Source of the DNA: Acidimicrobiaceae bacterium
Lineage (GTDB): Bacteria > Actinomycetota > Acidimicrobiia > Acidimicrobiales > Ilumatobacteraceae
Direction of reading: 5' to 3'
Assembly: GCA_006515795.1 (NCBI GenBank)
Contig: VFMC01000245.1
Location: 1-6,070 of the forward strand
DNA length: 6,070 nt
Notes under the pieces: generated by a model
What the model saw: only the letters and a program-made list of their open reading frames with translations
Databases searched by the model: none
What the model was told of the DNA's origin: nothing
Position numbers and translations under genes: made by a program
Part shown: piece by piece, positions 1-6,022 of the stretch
How the letters are laid out: each line of letters begins with the position of its first letter
Numbering within the stretch: the first letter of the stretch is position 1

Positions 1-728
1 GCATGTTGCAAGTGCAACAACTGCGGGCCGAGCGCGGTCTTACTACGATCGAAGCGAGCAAGCACCTCGTCTTCAGCGGCAATCCAGGCACCGGCAAGAC
101 AACCGTCGCTCGTCTGCTCAGCCAGATCTACCGGGCGATAGGTGTGGTCTCCAGGGGTCACCTGGTGGAGACCGATCGAGCGAAGCTGGTCGCCGGCTAC
201 GTGGGGCAGACTGCGCTGAAGACCCAAGAGACGCTCGATGCGGCGCTCGGCGGGATGCTGCTGATCGACGAGGCATACGCCCTCGCCCGCGGCGGCGAGA
301 ACGACTTCGGCCGAGAGGCGATCGACACGCTCGTGAAGTTCATGGAGGACCACCGCGACGATCTCGCCATCGTGGCCGCCGGGTACACCGAGGAGATGCT
401 CACCTTCATCGACACCAACCCAGGGCTCAGAAGCCGGTTCACGAGGGTGGTCACCTTCCCCGACTACACGACCGACGAGCTCGTCATCATCTTCGTCAAG
501 CTCGGGGCGAAGAGCCACTACGAGTGCAGCGACGACGCGTTACGACAGGTGCGCCACCTCATCGAGATCGAGCCGCGCACGCGTGGCTTCGGCAATGCAC
601 GATTCGTACGCAACCTGTTCGAGACCGCCGTCGCTCATCAGGCCATGCGCGTGGCGCCGCTCACCGACCCCTCCGACGAGCAGCTCACCACCTTGACGGC
701 GTCCGACATCGCCCCCGTCGACAACTGA
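1..728 (+). CDS. AAA+ ATPase, CbxX/CfqX (SpoVK) family, 5'-truncated by window edge
   Basis: This is the C-terminal part of a CbxX/SpoVK-type AAA+ ATPase, which couples ATP hydrolysis to remodelling of a partner protein. Numbering from the ATG at 3, the visible parts are Walker A GNPGTGKT (26-33), a pore-loop-like GYVGQT (65-70), Walker B LLIDEA (86-91), a sensor-1 region VAAGYTEEM (124-132), arginine-finger candidates in NPGLRSRF (139-146), and a sensor-2 GNARFVRN (197-204). The ATG at 3 is probably internal. The residues just after it (QVQQLRAERGL) match the helix that in this family follows a conserved segment before the P-loop, so the true start lies upstream of the window. Relatives often carry extra N-terminal repeats or TPRs, which cannot be judged here. 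Family members include the red-type Rubisco activase CbxX, SpoVK and the AAA domain of EccA. No rbc or ESX gene is visible, so the substrate is unknown. The catalytic motifs look intact. The next gene starts 21 bp downstream. Confidence 0.9.
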   Translation, partial: MLQVQQLRAERGLTTIEASKHLVFSGNPGTGKTTVARLLSQIYRAIGVVSRGHLVETDRAKLVAGYVGQTALKTQETLDAALGGMLLIDEAYALARGGENDFGREAIDTLVKFMEDHRDDLAIVAAGYTEEMLTFIDTNPGLRSRFTRVVTFPDYTTDELVIIFVKLGAKSHYECSDDALRQVRHLIEIEPRTRGFGNARFVRNLFETAVAHQAMRVAPLTDPSDEQLTTLTASDIAPVDN

Positions 729-736
729 GCGTCGCG

Positions 737-742
737 TAGTCT
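737..742 (+). promoter_or_regulatory. Candidate -10 box (TAGTCT) for the 750 gene
   Basis: TAGTCT fits the actinobacterial -10 pattern TAnnnT and lies exactly 7 nt before the GTG at 750. That spacing would put the transcription start on or next to the start codon, giving a leaderless mRNA. No Shine-Dalgarno sequence is visible before the GTG, which agrees with this. No convincing -35 element was found at normal spacing. The same arrangement recurs before pspA and the 6023 gene. Confidence 0.5.
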
Positions 743-749
743 CACAGCC

Positions 750-1397
750 GTGCTTCCCGTTGCCGTCTTCGTTGGCGTGGCGCTGATCGCGCTGACCGTT
801 TACGCGATGGTCCGCGGCCGCCAACGGCTGAGCGCCCACACCACGGTGGTCGACCCGTTCACCGTCGGTGAACCCTGGCGCCAGCACATGGCTGCCGCGC
901 AGTCGGCCCAACGGCGCCTCGCCAAGATCGTCGCCTCGCTAGAGGAAGGACCCCTGCGAACTTCGATGGCAGGGATCGGTCGGCAGGTGGAACGTGGAGT
1001 CGCCGAGTGCTGGGAGATCGCCAGACGCGGAGATCAGCTCGACGCGACCATCCGCGATCTCGACGGGGCGTCGCTACAGATCCGGTACGACCGCGCCACC
1101 GACGACGCCCAGCGCTCGTCGTTGCGTTCGCAGCTCGACTCGGTGGATCGGGTCCGGTCGGCTCGCCGGCAGACCGACGAACGCCTGCGCTCGCTGCACA
1201 CCCGTCTTGGCGAGCTCGTGAGCCAGGCGGCAGAGGTGCAGACGAGCTCGGATCACACCGCCGAGCTCGGACAAGCAGTCGACGACGTGGTCACCCAGCT
1301 GCAGGCGCTCAGCAACGCCGTCGACGAGGTGAACAACACCGGTCGCTCCACGGGGTTCGAGCAACCCGGCCCCGGCACGGTGTCGCCCGCCTCGTGA
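750..1397 (+). CDS. Membrane-anchored coiled-coil protein of unknown function
   Basis: I do not recognise a named family. The 215-residue product starts at GTG 750, directly after an N-terminal hydrophobic helix (about residues 2-20) that ends in the basic RGRQR (22-26). By the positive-inside rule this suggests a single-pass anchor with the rest of the protein in the cytoplasm. A short motif VDPFTVGEPW (34-43) precedes a long charged helical region (about 44-195) rich in Arg, Glu, Asp, Gln and Leu, likely coiled coil. The tail (about 196-215) is rich in Gly, Pro and Ser and probably disordered. There is no enzyme motif. The stop codon overlaps the start of murJ by 4 bp (GTGA), so the two are probably co-transcribed and translationally coupled, and the protein may act in the same envelope process. 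That link is inferred from position only. Codon use fits its neighbours, and the reading frame is the only one here giving a sensible membrane anchor. Confidence 0.75.
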   Translation: MLPVAVFVGVALIALTVYAMVRGRQRLSAHTTVVDPFTVGEPWRQHMAAAQSAQRRLAKIVASLEEGPLRTSMAGIGRQVERGVAECWEIARRGDQLDATIRDLDGASLQIRYDRATDDAQRSSLRSQLDSVDRVRSARRQTDERLRSLHTRLGELVSQAAEVQTSSDHTAELGQAVDDVVTQLQALSNAVDEVNNTGRSTGFEQPGPGTVSPAS

Positions 1398-2823
1398 GCG
1401 GTCTCCTCCGCAGCAACCTGGTCGTCGCCGCCGGCACGGCGTTGTCGCGGCTGACAGGTCTGCTGCGCGTGGCGGTGTTCGCCATCGTCGTCGGGCAATC
1501 CGCGCTTGCCGACGCGTACCAGAGCGCGAACCAGTCACCGAACGCGGTGTACGAACTGCTCCTCGGCGGGGTGCTGTCGGCATCACTGGTACCGCTGTTC
1601 ACACGTCAGGCCGAGCGTCGCGACGACGACGCAACCTCGGCGGTCGTCACCGTGTGCGTGTTGGCGCTCACCGCCGTCACGGCACTGAGCGTCGCTGCCG
1701 TCGGTACCGCACTCGCCAGGATCTTTCTGATCCAGGTCTTCTTCTACGGTGTCACCGCGATCGCCACCGCGTTGCTGCAGGCACGTCGGCGGTTCTTCGC
1801 CGCGGCATGGGCACCGGTGCTGTCGAACCTGGTGATCGTCGCGTCGCTGTTGATGATCCCCGGCACGGTCGGCGGGCGCGAACCGCAGCTGGTCGAGGTG
1901 CTCAGCAACGACCGCCTGCGGATGACGCTGGCACTCGGCGCCACGATCGGCATCGCCGTGATGGCCGCGGCCATGTTGCCAGCGCTCCGCTCCGCCGACG
2001 TCTCGTTGGAGTTCCGGCCCGAGTTCCGCCACCCGGCGGTTCGTCAGCTGATCTCGCTCTCCGGCTGGAGCCTCGGCTACGTGGTCGCCAACCAGGTGTC
2101 GATCGTCGTGATCCTGAACCTCGCCCGGCCGGGAAGCGGCAGCGTGAACGCTTATGCGCTCGCCTACGTCTTCTTCGTGCTGCCCCACGGCCTCCTGGCG
2201 ATGTCGGTGGTCACCACGTTCACGCCGGAGATGGCGCGCAGCGTTCAGCAGCGCGACCGTGAGGCGTTCATCTCCAGATGCAGCTCGGGTGTCCGACTCG
2301 TGGCGTTGCTCACCTTCCCGGCGGCCGCCGGTCTGTTCGTCCTGCGCCGCCCCCTGATCGGCGGGTGGGCTTCTCCGTCTACCTGTTCGTGCTGCGCGGC
2401 TTCTACGCCCACACCGATGCGCGGACACCGTTCACGATCAACCTGTTCGAGAACTTGATCAACATCGTCCTGGCCGTCGTGCTCGTCGATCGCTACGGCG
2501 TGCTCGGTCTTGCCGCTTCGTTCGCCATCGCCTACGCCCTGGCGAGCATCTGGGCGCTGCAGGTGATGTCGTACAGGGTGCCGGGGTTCAGCGTGCGGGT
2601 CGTGGCGGCGGGGGTGTGGAAGATGGCCCTCGCCGCGGTTGTGATGGCCGAGGCGATGTGGCTCCTCGCGGACCGAGTCGGTGGCAACACAGGTGTCGGT
2701 GCGCTGTTGAGAGTCGCATTCGCCGGCACGGCGGGGATCGCGATCTACCTCGGGCTGCTCGTCGTGCTGCGGGTACCCGAGTTGCACGAGCTTCGAACTC
2801 GGATCTCCTCGCGTTTCACGTAG
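1394..2823 (+). pseudogene. murJ: murJ (mviN) lipid II flippase gene, broken by two internal losses and a frameshift
   Basis: MurJ is the MOP-superfamily flippase that moves lipid II across the cytoplasmic membrane for peptidoglycan synthesis. The start is GTG 1394, overlapping the previous stop; the N-terminus then shows the expected LLRSN and SRLTGLLR, with Arg19 and Arg25 matching the conserved arginines of E. coli MurJ helix 1. Further family blocks are PNAVYELLLGG, RRRFFAAAWAPVL, SGWSLGYVVANQ and LPHGLLAMSVVTTF. Near 1695-1710, LSVAA runs straight into VGTALARIF: the loop after the third membrane helix (about 20-25 residues) is missing, in frame. At about 2360-2364, RRPLIG is followed by out-of-frame sequence that would continue only to a stop at 2458. 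The true C-terminal part (GFSVYLFVLRGFYAH onward, from about 2362) continues in another frame to TAG 2821-2823, with about 29 residues of a conserved segment missing. The pieces total about 475 residues, against roughly 500-550 for the family. As read, a full flippase cannot be made. A real mutation and an assembly error are both possible. Confidence 0.85.
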
Positions 2824-2826
2824 GCT
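2821..2826 (+). promoter_or_regulatory. Candidate -10 box (TAGGCT) for pspA, overlapping the murJ stop
   Basis: TAGGCT fits TAnnnT and lies 7 nt before the pspA ATG at 2834. Its first three bases are the TAG stop codon of murJ. Transcription would start at or beside the ATG, giving a leaderless pspA mRNA. No Shine-Dalgarno sequence precedes the ATG, and no clear -35 is seen at 16-18 bp. Confidence 0.5.
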
Positions 2827-2833
2827 GCGCCAC

Positions 2834-3622
2834 ATGTTCAAAGCGATCAAGAAGTGGTGGAAGTACTTCGGCGCGAAGCTCAATCGCAACTTCGACAGGA
2901 ATGCCGACCCTGCGGTGCAGCTCGAGCAGGCGCTCGCCGAGGCCCAGCAGCAGCATCGCCGGCTGAAGGAGCAGGCGGCGAACGTGATCGCCAGCCAGAA
3001 GCAGGCCGAGATCCGCCTCAACGGCAAGATGACCGAGCTCGAGAAGCTCAACGCCACCGCCCGCCAGGCACTGATGATGGCTGCCGATGCCGACAAGGCC
3101 GGGAACGCCACGAAGGCCCAGCAGTACAACAACGCGGCCGAGACGATCGCCAATCAGCTGATCCAGGTGGAGAAAGACGTCGAGGGCCTGAAGACGATGG
3201 TGATCGAGTCGACGCAGGCTTCCGATCAGGCCAAGGCCGCCGTCGCCCAGAACAGCCGTCTGTTGCAAGAGAAGCTCGCCGAGAAGAACAAGTTGCTCAG
3301 CCAGCTGGAGCAGGCTCGCATGCAGGAAGAGATGAACAAGGCGATGTCACAACTCAACGAGACCGTCGGCGACGACGTGCCATCGTTGAAGGAAGTGCAG
3401 GAGAAGATCGAGGCCCGCTACGCGAAGGCAAAGGCCACCAGCGAGCTGAGCGAGACCTCTGTCGAGAGCCGCATCCTCGAGGTGGAGCAGGCCACCGCGA
3501 ACGTGGAGGCGCAGAGCCGGCTCAGCGAACTGCGCGCCGAGCTCGGTCTCGATGCGGCCGCAGCACCGGTTGCGGCACCGGCGGCTGCTCCCGTCGAGCA
3601 GGCTAAGCCGGCCGAGGGCTGA
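2834..3622 (+). CDS. pspA: PspA/IM30 (Vipp1) family membrane-stress protein
   Basis: PspA is a peripheral membrane protein of the bacterial ESCRT-III-like superfamily. It assembles on the inner face of the cytoplasmic membrane and limits damage during envelope stress. The 262-residue product has a basic, Trp-rich amphipathic N-terminal helix (FKAIKKWWKYFGAKLN, residues 2-17) for membrane binding. The conserved junction NADPAVQLEQAL (23-34) follows, then long helices to about 238 with family blocks such as EKLNATARQAL, QQYNNAAETIANQL, EKNKLLSQLEQA (150-161) and PSLKEVQEKIEARYAKA. The tail (239-262) is Ala/Pro-rich and probably disordered. From memory it resembles Mycobacterium tuberculosis Rv2744c more than E. 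coli PspA, including ADPKVQ-like, YNNAAE and KLLSQLEQAKMQE blocks. Unlike the mycobacterial locus, no clgR or psp partner lies beside it: murJ is upstream and proB is convergent. The ATG is chosen because it opens the amphipathic helix and follows the -10 box. The gene appears intact. Confidence 0.95.
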   Translation: MFKAIKKWWKYFGAKLNRNFDRNADPAVQLEQALAEAQQQHRRLKEQAANVIASQKQAEIRLNGKMTELEKLNATARQALMMAADADKAGNATKAQQYNNAAETIANQLIQVEKDVEGLKTMVIESTQASDQAKAAVAQNSRLLQEKLAEKNKLLSQLEQARMQEEMNKAMSQLNETVGDDVPSLKEVQEKIEARYAKAKATSELSETSVESRILEVEQATANVEAQSRLSELRAELGLDAAAAPVAAPAAAPVEQAKPAEG

Positions 3623-3632
3623 GGCTCAGCCC
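3616..3632. terminator. Palindrome spanning both convergent stop codons; possible bidirectional terminator
   Basis: GGGCTGA (3616-3622), loop GGC (3623-3625) and TCAGCCC (3626-3632) form a perfect 7-bp stem. The left arm ends in the pspA TGA and the right arm begins with the reverse complement of the proB TGA, so both genes end inside the same hairpin. There is no T-run on either side, so it is not a classical intrinsic terminator. Short GC-rich stems without a U tract are often proposed as terminators in Actinobacteria, and a symmetric stem would serve both directions. Function is inferred; the base pairing is directly visible. Confidence 0.5.
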
Positions 3633-4711
3633 AACAGCACCAGGTCGTCGCGGTGCACGACCTCGTGCACCATGCCCTCGGGCAGATCACTGGTCCGCTT
3701 GCCGGCGGCCAGCCGCAACGCGTCGGCATCGCAGAGCACCATGCCCCTGGCGACGATCGAGCCATCGCGGGTCTCGATCTGCACGATCGCCTCGGTGTCG
3801 AAGTCGCCACGTACCGCGACCACTCCGGCGGGCAGCAGCGAGCGGCCGTTGTCGACGAGCGCCTTGCGGGCCCCGTCGTCGATGACGACGGCGCCTTCCA
3901 CGAGGCTCGCGAATCCGATCCACAGCTTGCGTGCCGAGAGCTTGCGGTCGTGTGCCATGAACGTCGTACCGACGTCGCGGTCGGCGACGGCGTCGGCGAG
4001 GACGTTGTCCTGCGCTGCCGAGGCGATGACGGCGCGCACGCCGCTCCACGACGCCATGCGCGCCGCCGAGAGCTTCGATGCCATGCCGCCGCTGCCACGC
4101 GTGGATCCGGTGTGACCTGCGGTGACGGTGAGCAACGGGTCGTCGGCGGCGATGCGACTGATGAGCGTGGCCGAGGCGACCGTGCGCGGATCGGCCGTGT
4201 AGAGACCCGCCGTGTCGGTGAGCAGCACGAGCAGGTCGGCGGCCAGGTTGTGGGCGACGAGCGCGGCGATGCGATCGTTGTCGCCATAGCGGATCTCGTC
4301 GCTGGCGATGGCGTCGTTCTCGTTCACCACGGGTACGCACCCGAGCTCCAAGAGCCGCACCAGGGTTCGTCGGGCGTGCAGGTACTGGCGGCGGTCGATG
4401 AAGTCGTGCGGCACGAGCAAGAGCTGGGCGGCAACCACGCCGTGAGCGCCGAAAGCGCGGTTGTACACGTCCATCAGCCGGCTCTGTCCGGCTGCCGACA
4501 GGGCCTGCAGGGTCGGGGTGTCGGTGGGCCGGGCCGACAGCCCGAGCGCGGCGACCCCGGCCGAGACCGCTCCGGAGCTGACGAGAACGACTTCGTTTCC
4601 GGCGGCACGAACCGCTGCCACCTGGGCGCACACCCGCTCGATCACGCTCACGTCGATCACGCCGAGCTCGTCGGTGAGCGACGACGTGCCGATCTTGACG
4701 ATCAACCGCAT
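3626..4711 (-). CDS. proB: Glutamate 5-kinase (gamma-glutamyl kinase) with C-terminal PUA domain
   Basis: ProB phosphorylates L-glutamate with ATP to gamma-glutamyl phosphate, the first step of proline synthesis in the cytoplasm; it is normally feedback-inhibited by proline. Numbered from the ATG at 4711, the 361-residue product shows the amino-acid-kinase start KIGTSSL (6-12), VSSGAVSAG (44-52), the substrate-binding segment PVVNENDAI (127-135) followed by YGDND (142-146), and the nucleotide-loop LLTDTAGLYTADPR (163-176). A GSGGMASK motif corresponds to the usual GTGGMxTK. From about residue 276 onward lies a PUA domain, as in the full-length E. coli type. Length is normal for the family (about 367). 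I prefer ATG 4711 to the in-frame start at 4756: family homology begins at MRLIVKIG, the earlier one lies inside obg, and an AGGA (4724-4721) sits 9 nt upstream. The start is 2 bp after the obg stop, so the two form an operon. No proA follows; pspA ends convergently 3 bp beyond. Confidence 0.96.
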   Translation of the reverse strand: MRLIVKIGTSSLTDELGVIDVSVIERVCAQVAAVRAAGNEVVLVSSGAVSAGVAALGLSARPTDTPTLQALSAAGQSRLMDVYNRAFGAHGVVAAQLLLVPHDFIDRRQYLHARRTLVRLLELGCVPVVNENDAIASDEIRYGDNDRIAALVAHNLAADLLVLLTDTAGLYTADPRTVASATLISRIAADDPLLTVTAGHTGSTRGSGGMASKLSAARMASWSGVRAVIASAAQDNVLADAVADRDVGTTFMAHDRKLSARKLWIGFASLVEGAVVIDDGARKALVDNGRSLLPAGVVAVRGDFDTEAIVQIETRDGSIVARGMVLCDADALRLAAGKRTSDLPEGMVHEVVHRDDLVLLG

Positions 4712-4713
4712 GC

Positions 4714-5967
4714 TCAGATGTCCTGCTGGTACTCGAAGCTGAAGCCGGCGATCCACACGATGTCGCCGTCGGTGGCACCGGCGCGGGCGAGCATGCGCGG
4801 GATGTGGAGCCGCTCGAGCTGATGGTCGATGAACGACAAGGCCTCAGGAGTGGTGACATCGTTGAGGGCGACGACCCGCTCGACCTGCCGCCCGGACAGG
4901 CGGAACTCGTGCTCGCCGACACGTTCGACACGACTGCCTTCCGCCTCGGGGCGGATGATCACGAGGCCCTCCACCACCGGTTGCTCCTGCCTGGCCTCGT
5001 GCACCAGGGCGGCCATCCTGCCGACGAGCTCCTTCACACCTTGATGCGTGATCGAGGACACCGACTCGCCGTTCCAGTCGGGGCCGTCCCACGCATTGGT
5101 CGCCATGTCGACCTTGCTGCCCACGACGAGGCGGGGGCGATCAAGCAGCTCGGGCCGGTAGGCGCCGAGCTCTTCGAGGAGGATGCGTTGCTGATCGTGG
5201 GGTCCGACGCCGTCGAGCGGGGCGAGATCGACCATCACGCAGAGCACCCGAGCGCGCTCGATGTGACGCAGGAACTGATGCCCCAGGCCCTTGCCCTCGC
5301 TCGCCCCCTCGATCAGTCCGGGGATGTCGGCCACGACGAAGTTGGTGTCTTGGTCGACGCTCACCACCCCGAGGTTCGGTTCGAGGGTGGTGAACGGATA
5401 GTCGGCGATCTTCGGGCGGGCCGCGCTGATGACGCTGATCAGCGTGCTCTTGCCGACGTTGGGGAAGCCGACCAAGGCGACATCGGCCATCAGCTTGAGC
5501 TCGAGCTTCAACCACCGGTCCTCGCCGTGCTCGCCCTGCTCGGCGAAGCCAGGAGCGCGGCGCTTGTTCGACCAGAACTTGGCGTTGCCGCGGCCGCCGC
5601 GGCCGCCGTGGGCCGCCAGCCACTTGTCGCCGTGGTTGGCCAGGTCGGCGAGCAGTTCGCCGGTGTACATGTCGTGCGCGACAGTCCCTTCCGGCACGGC
5701 CACCTCGAGCGCGTCGCCGCGGCGGCCGTGTTGATCCTTGCCCTTGCCGTGCACGCCGTCGACGGCACGGCGATGGGGATGGTCGCGGAAGGCGAGCAAC
5801 GACGAGACGTTGCGGTCGGCCACGAGCCACACGTCGCCCCCCTTGCCCCCGTCTCCTCCGTTGGGGCCCCCGAACGCGACCGGGCCCTCACGCCGGAACG
5901 AAACGCAGCCGGCGCCGCCGTCGCCGCCGCGAACGTTGAGTTGGGCCTCGTCGACGAATCCGCTCAT
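4714..5967 (-). CDS. obg: Obg/CgtA-type ribosome-associated GTPase
   Basis: Obg is a conserved, usually essential GTPase that binds the 50S subunit and links ribosome assembly to growth and stress signals. All three domains are present in 417 residues. The glycine-rich Obg fold (about 1-158) carries the GGDGGAG, GGPNGGDGGKGGD and HGGRGGRGNAKF motifs. The G domain (about 159-327) has G1 GFPNVGKST (167-175), the switch I FTTLEPNLGVV (192-202) and G3 DIPGLIEGA (214-222). A C-terminal OCT domain (about 345-417) follows, with the SGRQVERVV and IAGFSFEY motifs. G4, normally NKxD, reads SKVD (284-287), with Ser for Asn; G5 is also atypical (SSIT, 304-307). The ATG at 5967 gives the expected MSGFVDEAQL opening. 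obg is first in its operon, with proB 2 bp downstream. The common upstream partners rplU and rpmA are not adjacent; a divergent gene seems to start 55 bp away. The OCT tail is a natural length variant within actinobacterial Obg. Confidence 0.97.
   Translation of the reverse strand: MSGFVDEAQLNVRGGDGGAGCVSFRREGPVAFGGPNGGDGGKGGDVWLVADRNVSSLLAFRDHPHRRAVDGVHGKGKDQHGRRGDALEVAVPEGTVAHDMYTGELLADLANHGDKWLAAHGGRGGRGNAKFWSNKRRAPGFAEQGEHGEDRWLKLELKLMADVALVGFPNVGKSTLISVISAARPKIADYPFTTLEPNLGVVSVDQDTNFVVADIPGLIEGASEGKGLGHQFLRHIERARVLCVMVDLAPLDGVGPHDQQRILLEELGAYRPELLDRPRLVVGSKVDMATNAWDGPDWNGESVSSITHQGVKELVGRMAALVHEARQEQPVVEGLVIIRPEAEGSRVERVGEHEFRLSGRQVERVVALNDVTTPEALSFIDHQLERLHIPRMLARAGATDGDIVWIAGFSFEYQQDI
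4721..4724 (-). promoter_or_regulatory. Ribosome binding site of proB (AGGA)
   Basis: Reading the minus strand, AGGA lies inside the last codons of obg, 9 nt before the ATG at 4711. It supports that ATG over the longer in-frame start at 4756. It contrasts with the promoter-proximal genes of the window, which have no such site, as expected for an internal operon gene. Confidence 0.55.
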
Positions 5968-6022
5968 AGGAACCCCGGCAGGCTACCGGTACCGCATCAC
6001 ACCCATTCGGTACCCTGACTGG
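5968..6022. promoter_or_regulatory. Divergent promoter region between obg and the 6023 gene, with CGGTACC repeats
   Basis: This 55-bp gap must contain signals for both directions. On the minus strand, TAGCCT (5985-5980) fits TAnnnT and lies 12 nt before the obg ATG, predicting a leader of only about 5 nt. On the plus strand, TACCCT (6011-6016) lies 6 nt before GTG 6023. CGGTACC occurs twice in direct orientation, at 5987-5993 and 6008-6014, exactly 21 bp apart (about two helical turns). The second copy overlaps the rightward -10 box and the first sits beside the obg -10 box. This could be an operator for one factor controlling both genes, or chance; GGTACC is itself palindromic. Confidence 0.4.

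Noticed and set aside
3..5. ATG at 3 as the true start of the AAA+ gene
   Set aside because: Family sequence appears to be already under way at this point and no promoter or ribosome site can be seen, so the gene most likely begins before the window.
1007..1393. In-frame upstream extension of the murJ frame
   Set aside because: It overlaps the 750-1397 gene and encodes Arg/Pro-rich nonsense. MurJ homology begins at the GTG at 1394.
2340..2375. Programmed ribosomal frameshift joining the two murJ parts
   Set aside because: No slippery heptamer or downstream pseudoknot is evident, and conserved residues are missing as well as the frame being changed. A shift alone would not restore the protein.
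1583..2428. 281-codon open frame on the - strand opposite murJ
   Set aside because: Its Arg/Asp/Gln/His-rich translation without domains is the antisense of a murJ coding frame.
2278..2823. A separate gene starting at ATG 2278
   Set aside because: Codons before about 2362 in this frame have no MurJ similarity; the earlier murJ frame is the coding one there. The conserved part is the severed MurJ C-terminus, not an independent protein.
4712..4756. Longer proB start at 4756
   Set aside because: The extra 15 codons lie inside the end of obg and have no ProB similarity; ATG 4711 has an AGGA at good distance.
3653..4822. Long open frame (389 codons) on the + strand opposite proB
   Set aside because: It mirrors a clearly functional proB on the other strand. 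Its translation is rich in His, Arg, Asp and Gly with no domain, typical of an antisense shadow in GC-rich DNA.
3687..4931. 414-codon open frame on the - strand overlapping proB and the end of obg
   Set aside because: It is a third-frame shadow with extreme Arg content; the two real genes cover the same bases with full family motifs.
5585..5612. GC-only 9-bp tandem repeat (CCGCGGCCG units)
   Set aside because: It encodes the glycine-rich HGGRGGRGN loop of the Obg fold and is explained by protein sequence and codon bias.
4804..6018. Long open frame (404 codons) on the + strand opposite obg
   Set aside because: It is a wobble-phase antisense shadow of obg, with a low-complexity composition and no recognisable fold.
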